From NCBI RefSeq assembly GCF_000003605.2, contig NW_003133345.1, positions 19,096 through 52,494 on the forward strand: a stretch of DNA of 33,399 bases, read 5' to 3'. Of the stretch, positions 23,377-33,124 are shown piece by piece. The DNA is from Saccoglossus kowalevskii. Lineage: Eukaryota; Hemichordata; Enteropneusta; Harrimaniidae. How positions within the stretch are numbered: position 1 is the first letter of the stretch; each line of letters opens with the position of its first letter. The notes under the pieces were generated by a model. It was given only the letters and a program-made list of their open reading frames with translations, did no database searches and was not told where the DNA came from. Both the position numbers and the translations under genes were made by a program.

Positions 23377-24193
23377 ATGGGTAACCTGGAATCTGCGCTA
23401 GGAGAAGAGGGTGAACTGGGGGACGTACATCAAGCACTGGTTCATGCAATGAGAGATTTGCTAAAGGACCAGGAGGATTCGAGCAACGTGACGCCTGAAC
23501 AGAGAGAACACGGATGGGACCCAGACGATTGCTCAGACAACATGAACGTTTTAAGCGACGGTGTCACAGCTCGTAGAGGGGATCAAAGTAATCGCACTGA
23601 CGGTGTCAGGGGGAAGAAAGGATATCGCACTGGTACCCATGAATTTGAGATCCACTGTGCAGCCAAGGAAAGAGGCTCACATGCTATGATTGGTGTAGCT
23701 ACCCCCGAAGCGCCTCTGGGCTGCGTCGGTTACTCGAATTTGCTGGGTACTACTAACGATTCCTGGGGATGGAATTTGGTAGATTTGAATTTGGTTCATG
23801 GTGGTAAAGTAATTAAAAGTATCCTTCCAAACGTGGATATAAAGTACCTGATACGTTTTATGCCATACTGGACGCGAACAATGGCACATTAAGGTACGTA
23901 CCGATACTGGGGGTACATCGCCTGCCCCGAATCTGTTAACATTTAATTTTACTTGCAAGTGCACGTTATAGAGTAATCTATTCTAAAACAATTATCAACT
24001 CATTATTTGTATATAGGATTTGTCCTAAGATACCTACACATATACTTTTGTTTTAGCTTCAAGGCGAACAATGAAGACCTTGGAATTGCTTTCAGCAATC
24101 TTCCCCATCAAGATTTGTTCAGACCACTGTGTATTGCAGCTTGCGCTTCCAGAGACGAGTGTGACATACGTATGAAGTATATGGGCAGTGGTG
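23377..24193 (+). CDS. SPSB-like SPRY-domain unit, two to three exons
   Basis: SPRY domains of the SPSB type bind short peptide motifs on partner proteins. Exon 1 is 23377-23893 (donor AAG|GTACGT) and exon 2 is 24057-24193 (acceptor TTTTGTTTTAG, donor GGTG|GTAAGA). Family marks: GWDPDDCS, RGKKGY, GSHAMIGVATPEAPLG, NDSWGWNL, then VPDTFYAILD, LGIAFSNL and the end MKYMG. The start MGNLESAL fits an N-myristoylation signal. In exon 1 the family text changes frame at the AAAA run 23815-23818: upstream it reads in the ATG frame to GGKVIK, and downstream (YPSK, YKVPDTF) one base is missing. Read literally, the frame ends at TAA 23890-23892. A third exon may start after the strong acceptor at 24404 and stop at TGA 24446-24448, with AATAAA at 24591-24596. 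With one base restored this gives 232 residues and no SOCS box. Alternatively it is the N-terminus of the NHR gene downstream. Confidence 0.75.
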
Positions 24194-24671
24194 GTAAGAT
24201 ATTCAGAGATACTTAGATTTATTCTCATAGTATCAATGCTTGGCCGAACAAGTTTTTTATGCAGCCCAGACATTCTCTCCCTCTTACATGAAAGTAGAAT
24301 AGCAAGTTTCAATACAAAACAAAAATTCCATTAAACATCAATATTTACTTTTAATGAAAATGTAACCTCAAAAATCAGAGAAAGTAATACTCTTCGTCTT
24401 TCAGCGAATTTTGACAAAGTTTCAGAGTCTGGAGGCAATGATAATTGAACGTAACATAAATCCTAGTGTATGTACATTTACATCAGCATGGTTCGATAAA
24501 TCAAAGTATTATGTACAATCTAAAGCTCCATTAAGACTATTTATTTCGTTATTCATTCACTATGATTGATTCTGTTATTTTTTTCAAAAAAATAAAACGA
24601 GCTTAGCAAATGATAGTCACTTTTTAAACCATAATTCACACTTCGTGATTTGTTGCTTGGTTTGCTCAAAG
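24194..24671 (+). other. unresolved SPRY-to-NHR junction
   Basis: Exon 2 of the SPRY unit ends in phase 1, but the NHR exon starts in phase 0, so a direct join does not work. A 14-nt exon 24405-24418 would fix the phase but has a poor donor (GTTTCA). The same acceptor read through instead gives a stop at 24446-24448. Confidence 0.5.
24591..24596 (+). terminator. AATAAA polyadenylation signal
   Basis: It lies 143 bases after the possible stop at 24448. If used, the SPRY unit is a separate gene. Confidence 0.35.
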
Positions 24672-26419
24672 GAGTATTCATCTGTCAACATAACGATTGA
24701 TATCGACTCCCAGGGTGGGCGCATTTATACAATAGTAATTAAAACGTTTTCTCAATTCGAAGGGAAAATTGTACAAGTGACTGAAGCCGGAGAGGAAGTA
24801 GTTTCTGTTCCGCCACCTAGCGGTACAAGTTATTATACATTTCATCAAAGATGTGGCAATACTGTTGACGTCATGCATGGTGGCAGAGTTGCCAAGAGAC
24901 AGGAGTAAGTACTTGATGAAATGAATAATTAATTGAGGAATATATTAAATGTTTGAATATCTATAATCTATATTATATATGACACGTCATATATATTTAT
25001 TAAATCGATACAATATAACTCGGCCTCTCTTAAAGTTACACTTTCAGAATGAATAATTATATATATTCTTTTTATATATAATTATTATATATAAAATAAA
25101 ATTCATGCAACATATTTCGTGTTTTGAATATGCGGGAAATATGTCATAAACATTTAATAATTTGGATTCATAAATGATTCTCCATTTTCCCCGGATTTCG
25201 CCAATATGTAACATTTGTTACATGACTTTGATTTTGTTTTTGAATCTTCAATTATGATTATTTTCCAGTGCAAGAAACGAATTTCACAACGCAGTGGTAT
25301 TGACTAGACAGCCCCTGAAGACCGACGAACTTTTTGAAATTCGCCTAGACAGCAAAATAGGACGATGGAGCGGATCTATTGAAATTGGCTTTACCGACAA
25401 TTCACCCGAAAGGTTCGAGTTTCCCTCAACCATGACTGAATGCGACACAGGAGTGAATATAATGTGGAGTGGCACGAATCTGGTGAAAAACGGGAAGAAG
25501 ATACTCGAACTAGAGAAAGATTTGGACGATTGCACGGTATTTACTGCTAAAATATCAGCATTATATTTTTTTACACTTTTTTAAAATTTGTGAAACGAAT
25601 AGAGATAATATGGGTATAACATATCATTTTCTGAAGCACATTAATTTCCCTACACGATGTAAATATTAAAACATTATGACAAATATCTATCAGTGCATAC
25701 CGGGCATATTAGAATAACGAATGATGGTTATGATGGGAAGTATAATTATTATACATCTGTCACCGTAACGCCGTAAGTTACAGCCTGTCGTAATTTTGTG
25801 GTATTGCACTGATTATTTTCATCCTACCATATTAGGAAATGCTAATTCCAAATATGGAGCGATTACGCGCGTGAACGTCCTCTATTGATAAAAACAAACA
25901 GCAGCCCCCAGAGTTTGACCAGACTCCATATAAAGAAGTTCGCTAAATCTGTTCTAAATTTTTGGATTTCGGCATTCCCCTGATGTATCTTTGGGAGGAA
26001 AAGATGTATAATAAGGTCAACTGCGCGTCGGGCGATAATCCCGCTGTACTGTCTTCGTGCAGACTTTTCGGTATGCTCGTAATAACCTCATAATCATTCT
26101 ATTAGTATTTAGTACTATATTTACCGATCATGCTATAAACTTTTACATGATACTCAACAACTATTTACCTGTACCTAATATGTTTCCTTCTGACAATGGA
26201 TCACCTATATAGATTGTCGCCATATTATGATGGAAATATTATGCAATTGTTTGTTATAGGTTGGTGACACAATAGGCATTGTTAGAAGAGCTGACAAGTC
26301 TTTCCATTTGTACTTTAATGGCGAAGTGTTACAAAAAGCCGTGAAACTTAAAAACAGTCCTGCCGTTGTTTATGGAGTTGTTGATATCTATGGTCAAGCC
26401 GAAGGTGTTACTATATGTG
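24672..26419 (+). CDS. NHR (Neuralized homology repeat) domain, exons 1-3 of the NHR-ARM-ART frame
   Basis: Exons 24672-24904 (acceptor TTTGCTCAAAG, donor GGA|GTAAGT), 25269-25536 (acceptor TTTTCCAG, donor ACG|GTATTT) and 26260-26419 (acceptor TTGTTATAG, donor GTG|GTGAGG). About 50 beta-rich residues precede the domain. The NHR domain starts at FHQRCGN (about 24840) and carries the usual series: RVAKRQ, FHNAVVLTRQPL, ELFEIRLD, WSGSIEIGFT, IMWSGTNL, VGDTIGIV, LYFNGEV and YGVVDIYGQ. NHR domains of Neuralized, NEURL4 and LINCR recognise protein partners, mostly in ubiquitin-ligase settings. There is one NHR here, against six in NEURL4. No ATG lies in frame near the first exon, so the gene must start further upstream, possibly in the SPRY unit. 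Intron 25537-26259 carries a dispersed repeat. Confidence 0.85.
25754..26088 (+). repeat. dispersed repeat, copy 1 (in intron)
   Basis: Aligns along its length with 30823-31190: TGTCACCGTAA, GTAAGTTACAGC, TTTTCATCCTACCATATTAG, GATTACGCGCGT, GGGAGGAAAAGATGTATAAT and the end GTAATAACCT. It lacks the left arm of the hairpin found in the other copy. Confidence 0.9.
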
Positions 26420-26527
26420 GTGAGGATCTTTTTATATATGTCATTGTACATTACTGAAGTTATCATCGGACATCACCTTCGAATCTAAAGGTCACGGTCA
26501 TATTCTGTGTATTCAATTATTTTACAG

Positions 26528-27756
26528 GCAGTGACTCACTCACGCCAGTGCCAACTTCTCCCAGAGTTGCAAGACCAACTACAGCGAAAGCTGTGGCGTC
26601 CGGGAATGATCCGAACTCAATCATGTTCAGAATGAGGGAAACTGTCGATTTAATGAGAAAGGGATCAGACGAGGACATTCGGACAGTTATTGTAGCAATC
26701 CTACAGACCGTTTATCAACCTTATAATGATACCAACAATCAGCAACTACGTCGAAGATTTGGTGACCATCTAGCGAGTATTGGCATGGCGGCAGAACTGA
26801 AGAAGTTACTGGATCGCCTGAATGACATTGGTATAGAAACTGAATCGGCATGGTTGGGGATGAATATTGTACGCAGTGTCTGCTGGAACTACGCAGATGC
26901 CAGTCTGAAATTCTGCAAACATCTCGGAGATTGTGGCCTACTAGGAATGATGCTTGACAATTTGGATGAATATGGACCAAGAAAAACTGAAAATGAGGTA
27001 GTATGTTTTAAATATGCATTACAAAGATATGTTTAGAAATAACACATTTGAACAATTTCTGTTTAACAAGAGTTTGGTAACCGATTCGTTCAGTTACATT
27101 TTATTAGATTTATGGACATTATTAGCTTCCTTATTTATGAATGTTTCTGTTATTCTGTTATTAGAAAAGACGTTTTATGGTAATGTCGGCACTCAGTATA
27201 CTTCACAACTGTTCAAAAGCGACTGAAAATGAGCAGGTCTATCGCAAACTTCGTGCCATTGACAGAATCTCTCCATTTCTCAAATCTGAAGACATGGAAC
27301 TGGCAATGATCGCCTTGCTGACTATATCGTACGTCGTGCAAGAAGACAGAGCTACTCTCTTAGTAGCGGGGGATGAAATAATATCTCACACCGTCAGTCT
27401 TCTGGAAAACGCCTTGCAGGATCCAGATTTACACGGGCATTCCGATAGTAGTAGGTACTCTGCTTTGGAACTGGTCATGGGGCTGGAGAAGATTGCTGCC
27501 AACGACAGAAACAAAGTGACCATCGTCAATGCGGGTGCTGTGCCTATCTTGGTTGATTTAATGAAGCTAGACAGACCAGCTGAACAGGAAGCAGCAGCTA
27601 ACGCAATCTGGGTTTTTGCGAAACACATTAAATGTAAAGATGACATCAAAGCAATTGCAAATGTGGTTCCGACATTAGAATCATGTAAGAAAAGTAAACA
27701 CAGCGCCGTTAGTGAAGCCGCTGAAAGAGCACTGATGCAGTTGAAAGCTGGACAAG
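26528..27756 (+). CDS. Armadillo-repeat region, exons 4-5 of the NHR-ARM-ART frame
   Basis: Exons 26528-26997 (acceptor TTATTTTACAG, donor GAG|GTAGTA) and 27165-27756 (acceptor TTCTGTTATTAG, donor CAAG|GTAAAT). After a Pro/Thr/Ser-rich linker (SLTPVPTSPRVARPTTAK) come several helical repeats of about 40 residues. The clearest Armadillo signatures are ALSILHNCSK, LLTISYVVQ, LVMGLEKIAANDRNK with VNAGAVPILVDLM, and EQEAAANAIWVFAKH. Armadillo repeats form a superhelical protein-binding surface. The phases match the flanking NHR and C-terminal exons, so these lie in the same transcript. No frameshift is present over the whole region, in contrast to SPRY exon 1. Confidence 0.85.
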
Positions 27757-27840
27757 GTAAATGACAAGCTTCACAAGCACATGTTAAACAAAGTTGTTAC
27801 ATTTTTCGCAGTACCAGCATCTCAAGTTTGTGTAACTTAA

Positions 27841-27988
27841 AGCGGAGGAGTCGTCACCTACGCATGCGTCAGATACATGACTGTTTACAAACAAACGCCT
27901 ACCCATGAGCCTTTGCGTTTTTAGCATGTGTTGTTATCGACGCTTGGGACTCAATTCCGGCGCGTGCGCAGGTGACGACCCACCCGCT
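27841..27988. mobile_element. TTAA-flanked inverted-repeat element (MITE), copy 2
   Basis: A 148-bp non-coding element between TTAA 27837-27840 and TTAA 27989-27992. The left end is AGCGGAGGAGTCGTCACC; the right end, reverse-complemented, is AGCGGGTGGGTCGTCACC. It shares its inside with copy 1 at 9702-9857. It lies in the intron after the Armadillo exons, 85 bases past the donor. Confidence 0.9.
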
Positions 27989-28307
27989 TTAAGGTATAGA
28001 TGCAGGTTTGTTCACAAGCGCACCCCGAAACAAATGTTTGTTGCAGTTGTCATATATAGATAGTAATTTGCTTCACACTGTCGAGACCATTGCTTTACAC
28101 TGCTGGGATTGGAACTATATAACACGTGGGACATACATTACTAAGAGTAAAATTCAGTTGTGAAAAATAACGCAGGAGTCTCCATATAATTGTGTGTAGC
28201 CAACACTGTCTAATTTGTTTTAAAAAAGCTAAAACATAATGTTGTCACTCTGGGCGGCCACGATCCCGCATCTACATCAATGACCTATTTCTTGTGATTC
28301 ATCACAG

Positions 28308-30559
28308 TAATTCCTGGTGGTCGATTTTCCAGTCGATGTGAATACAGACAATTATGTGAACGGTTTAAAAAATCCCTGAATCTAAATGGTGAGTTTAAGT
28401 ATGACAAATGATTTGTTCACTCTAACATAACGTATGTAATGAACCACGCTTTGTTTATTCAGAACTAGACGAGACAGAAGCGATAGTAATTATTGAAAAT
28501 ATATGTTTTATTTGTAAACCTGTCATTTGAATAAATAATGCATATAAAATACTTAAAACTCAAAAGTGTGCGATATTACGTAGTAGTTTTCAAAGCCAAT
28601 TTTCACAATAATTTTTTATGGTAATTTTAAAAAAATAGAGCAGGCACTACGATCTAATTTTCAAAATACATCATTTATAAAATAGTTAACGGTAACAAAA
28701 TACTGTAGTTAATTTCAGTAATTAATTTTGCTCGGCTATCCAGCGAGCCATTAGTCACGGCGATCAATGGCGTTTAGAAAGTTTTAAAACAACCCCGTGA
28801 ACAAGTTCGTGACCGCAGATTAATCTTTTTGATTCAGCTGAATTTGTAAGCGTCCGTACCCCTACCTCAAATACGCGTGCTCTGCCGCTAACAACTACGC
28901 ATGCGTGACTCAATATATGATAAGGAGGCCAATCATGCACATGCTGTACGAAATATACAACGTTAATGAGGTTATGGCGCAGGCATAATTCATAAGTATT
29001 GATCATAAAACACCACAATCACAAATTTTCGGTCTCCACTTGCAGTCTGGCTGCTTCCTATCATACTGAATTATTCACTAAATTTAACACTACGTATTTG
29101 ACTAACACGAGTAAATATCTCAGTGAGTCTAACTAGTCCTCGAAATTTGTTAGCGCCACCAACGGTTAATATCCCTGGCTCTACTTGTCAAGCGTTGTTC
29201 ACTGAATCACCCTGTGTAACTCGTATCAGTCTGTTCACTCAAATACCGTATAGGACACTACCAATCTCTGTTCACTAAGAAACCTGTTCAGCACACCTTC
29301 ATATGCTGCTGGCACTGACTAACTTTATTTTTTTAAATATTTCACAGACCATTTCTTCAATGATAGGTTTGATATGTGCTACTGTAACTCGTGCCATTCC
29401 GCCAGAGGGGACAAATTGTCATACTCACGTGGGAATCCACCAAAGGTCTACTGTGTCCCTATAGGATGGTGTCGATTTTCCCTGAGGTTAGTTACAATAA
29501 AGATAAACGTGTTTCCATTACCCATAATACACCCAGATAAAGCACAAATAATGCCACCAATTGTATCTTAGAGATGTAAAGTATTTGAATTTCATCCCCA
29601 CGGAATGTCGTCCTTACGGAATATATCTGCACACTTATCAATGAAAATTATTGCACATTCGTTGCACATTAGAAATTTGACTTTGAATGTGTGAAATAAT
29701 TATTACAATATAATCAGTACCAATTACAAGAAGTGATTGTTATTCCTGTTTCCATTCAGTGTACCACCAACTGCAGATGCCCACGATGTGTTCAACCAAT
29801 GGCATGTGGCATTCCATGGGACAACTGTGGATGCAGTGAAACCAATACTCGATATTGGACAACTTCTTTTACCCGGTACTCCCGCTTATTCGACCGTTAC
29901 TTTTCACAAATGTCACAAATGAGTTTATTCATGTTATGTTACTGTTCTACACATGAGTATGCTATTTTCAGAATGGCGAATATAATTTGTTTCTGTGATA
30001 AAAAAAAAATACTCAATGTACATACCATGGTGAAATGTTTTCTATAACATGTTTGTTATTCAGGCGATATATTGCTTGGTGGAAAAAAGTTGAGCGAAGC
30101 TCAAGGCCATTTCAGCGATGACTGGAAACCTACAGGTTTCGATACAAAACAGGTGTTCCTTTCACCTAGTATCAGATATTCCGGCTGTGATGTTTACGCT
30201 AAAAAAGCGAGGTAAGTGCTTATTATCCCAAGTAATTTTTGGAAGTCTAAGCATAAGTGTACAAATACCACTGAACAACTTTCGCATAAGAATCCAGAAC
30301 AATTGAAAATGTGTATATCCATTATCAATTTTATGTGGTTTTTCATTTTATAAGCTTCAAAGACCCGAAAACCAAACGGAACTATAACGCACGTGTGGTA
30401 ATTCAAGTGAGTATCAAACCAGGATCGTATAAAATTGGAAGAGAAACAATTGGTGTAACTTCAAGGATCGACCAGCACTTTGATAACCAAGAGATTGAGT
30501 GGTCCACTAAACAACGTGGAAGCATTATTATGTACGGATTACTTGTTAAATTGGAATAG
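28308..30559 (+). CDS. NEURL4-type C-terminal module, candidate PARP-like ADP-ribosyltransferase; exons 6-10
   Basis: Exons 28308-28388, 29348-29486, 29760-29875, 30064-30211 and 30355-30559, all with GT-AG borders and matching phases; stop TAG 30557-30559. The ten exons from 24672 sum to 2412 nt, 803 residues. A Cys cluster (MCYCNSCHSARGD) and GWCRFSL precede WHVAFHGTT, then QVFLSPSIRYS, ARVVIQVSIKPGSY and NQEIEWST. FHGT with a following IL-x2-G, the SP-IRYS segment and a late Glu resemble the His-Tyr-Glu layout of PARP-type ADP-ribosyltransferases: candidates are His (CAT 29815-29817), Tyr (TAT 30177-30179) and Glu (GAG 30491-30493 or 30497-30499). From memory, the same module ends NEURL4, reported to support ADP-ribosylation of mitochondrial proteins; activity here is inference. 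The 81-nt first exon is too short to stand out as an open frame and was found from its splice sites. Confidence 0.8.
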
Positions 30560-30755
30560 GTAACATGTATGCAATTAAATGAATGTAAACCCCCTATTTT
30601 TGACAACAACTAATTTTTTTGATATTATTCTAGAAAATAACCAAACCTAAAATTTGAAACTTTTTCAACATTTTTTTTTTAAATTTTGACGCATTTAAAA
30701 ATTTAAATTCCTTAACCTCTCAACGTAACTGTTTGGTTGAATCAGTAATATTAAT

Positions 30756-30772
30756 AATAAAGTGATAATAAA
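30756..30772 (+). terminator. two AATAAA polyadenylation signals
   Basis: AATAAA at 30756-30761 and 30767-30772, about 200 bases after the stop of the NHR-ARM-ART frame. They are well placed as its 3' end. Confidence 0.6.
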
Positions 30773-30822
30773 AGTATGATTGTTAAATTGTGAAAATTAT
30801 TGAATAACAAACATTATTCAAA

Positions 30823-31190
30823 CATATGTCACCGTAATGCCATAAGTTACAGCGTGACGTAATTTTGCAGTATTTGACGGGGTATTTTCATCCTACCATA
30901 TTAGAAAATGCGAATTCCAAATATGGAACGATTACGCGCGTAAGCGTCTTCTAATAATAAAAACAAACATGGCAGCCCCCAGGGTTTGACTGGACCCCAT
31001 ACAAAGAATTTCGCTTAATCTGTTCAAAACTTTTCGGCATTCCCATGACGTATCCTTGGGAGGAAAAGATGTATAATAATAAGGTTATTACGAGGATACC
31101 GAAAAGTATGCACTCAGATAGTACACGCGTCTGTCCATAATCCCGCTGTAATGTCTTCGTGCATACTTTTCGGTATCTTTGTAATAACCT
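30823..31190 (+). repeat. dispersed repeat, copy 2, with complete hairpin end
   Basis: Second copy of the unit at 25754-26088, just past the gene end and in the same orientation. Its last 109 bases form the hairpin described separately. Confidence 0.9.
31082..31190. repeat. hairpin with 31-bp near-perfect inverted arms
   Basis: The left arm at 31082-31112 and the right arm at 31160-31190 are inverted copies sharing AGGTTATTAC and GATACCGAAAAGTATGCA, with only a few mismatches between those blocks; the loop is 47 bases. It forms the 3' end of the dispersed repeat and may be a nested small inverted-repeat element. Confidence 0.9.
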
Positions 31191-31920
31191 CCTAGTATGA
31201 TAATCGTAATGTCGTGGATACTTGTAAGTTCACGACGCGCAGAACTACCTGCTCGTGCATATCGAACACTTTCATCAAGCGACAGCAACATTAACAGTTT
31301 CAATTCAAACGTTCACCTGGCGTGATAGACATATATCTACATGATTACCATAGTAATAGCACGATTAGTTACAATCTAAGAAGAATGTAATTAATTTGGA
31401 AGATAGTATGTAAATACATTGTAATTGAAGTGATCGTGGTGAGACACACTATGAGTTGTAACACAACTATAATCAATTCAATTTGTACTTATATTCTAAC
31501 CCACAGTCTTTATAAGCAGCCGATTATTAAAACACACTTTATTATATGCAATGAGAACTACATTCAATATATACATATATGTCATGTATTGAAACACTAC
31601 TTTTTTTCCTCATTAATTAAAACACATACAGTATGGATACATTGTTTTACAGAATATCTCAAACGAATTACTTTTTGATGTCAAGCGTAGTTTCATGAAT
31701 TGCTCTACATTGCAAGGAGGAATAACAGAGTGTGTCATTTGTTTGTATATCCTGAATAGTTTTCCCGCTGGTGTTGTTTCTACAGCTATTGTTTCAAAAA
31801 TGCGATTAATTACTAACAAGTTATTTTTACGCGAATTAATAGACAACCTTGCTTTTCGATATATAGGTCTCATGCCACTAATCAACCAATGGCTGCTTGT
31901 AGCCAATTTAATTCAATCAG
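31191..31920. other. stretch without a recognised gene
   Basis: AT-rich, with short random frames only. Confidence 0.5.
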
Positions 31921-31946
31921 TCAATCAATCAATCAATCAATCAATT
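31921..31946. repeat. TCAA microsatellite
   Basis: About six TCAA units in a row. Confidence 0.95.
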
Positions 31947-32971
31947 TAAATGCCTTGCAAGAACCAATAAAATTGTTTAAATATTTTTTCTCAGGTGCTC
32001 CCTGTTTGAGGGCGTGATCACCTGGGTCAAAGGTGAGACCAACATGTGGTCTTTTGTTTACTACTTAGCAACTGTGTACCTGAGAGTTAATCCTGTGTGT
32101 ATTTAGATGTTCTAATCTTGGTGTTTTTCCAGTAATTTCTCCAGATGCAATCCAAATGCAGTAGGTGTGTCTTGTTTACCTGAGATTTGCAAGAGTTTGA
32201 GCTGGCCAACATGTTAGTTTTTTCAAGTGGCTGATTACTGGCATGTTGATTTCCCCTTTTTTGAGCCATGTTTTCAATTTTGTTCATTATTTTCATATAG
32301 CAATCTCGTCATATGTTAACATTGTCGTCTATGGAAATTCAATTAGTGGTATGAGCCCTATACCAGTCTTACTCTGTTAGTAGTATTCAGATATTTCACA
32401 TATTCTAGAATGCCATATTAGCAGATTTATTAAACCTATGTAAAGCTTAAACCAGATTCTAAAATACATTGTAAAGTTGCATATGTATGTCTACATGTGT
32501 TCGATACACTTGTTTTCATATGGGGAAAAAGAATAAGTTGCCTCCGAATCGCCGACGTATTTACTGATTATTTTCACATTAGTACGTCATTGATAGGACG
32601 CCACTTTGCTGAAATGAATTCATTCGATATATGTAGTTTTACAGTCGTGTGCTCATAACAACTGTTTTCAAGAAATAAAATCCGTCTTTTTTTTTCAAAT
32701 TTTCTCTTGTTTTATGTTCTTGGTTTATGTCAATCTGAATACAATTTTCAAACAAACTTTCCTTACCCGTTGTTCAAATCGTTTCGTCGTCGGTGAATGA
32801 TCGTAGTTTATACAAGAGTTGAACAGAATTAAAGGATACGACATCTATGGTATGGGTCACATACAACGTATACAACGCGTGTAAAACACTGTGCTGTTTG
32901 TTCACATGAAATTCCAAAGCACGCTGTAAGATTACCATCCGCCCTCTATCTTCCAGAGTAACAAATCTCAC
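31947..32971. other. stretch without a recognised gene
   Basis: No exon is supported. Open frames on both strands are short and without domains. Confidence 0.5.
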
Positions 32972-33124
32972 CATTCTACTGTCTATATCAGGGGAGTGAC
33001 ACGAGAGGGCGCCGTCCGATCTGGGTGGAACGTTTCGAAGTCTGTTGTCCGTAGGCCATCGTCGAAGCAACAACGTTAACGTCCTTATTACAAACAGATG
33101 AAATAATTTCAGCGATTTCGAACT
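32972..33124 (-). CDS. possible internal exon of an unidentified gene
   Basis: On the minus strand an acceptor-like TTATTCTGTAG is followed by 153 nt (51 codons, phase 0 to 0) ending at AATG|GTGAGA. The text begins with a hydrophobic and basic stretch (LFHLFVIRTLTLLLRRW) and continues PTDNRLRNVPPRSDGALS. It could be a signal-anchor exon. I recognise no family and found no partner exon, so it may be chance. Confidence 0.2.

Noticed and set aside
24607-24671. Acceptor at 24606 that would join SPRY exon 2 in phase to the NHR exon
   Set aside because: The sequence it would add is the pyrimidine-rich approach to the better acceptor and reads as low-complexity hydrophobic text; the acceptor itself follows an A-rich, poor tract.
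25050-25090. AT-rich palindrome in an NHR intron as a structured RNA
   Set aside because: It is almost pure A and T, so inverted symmetry is expected by chance.
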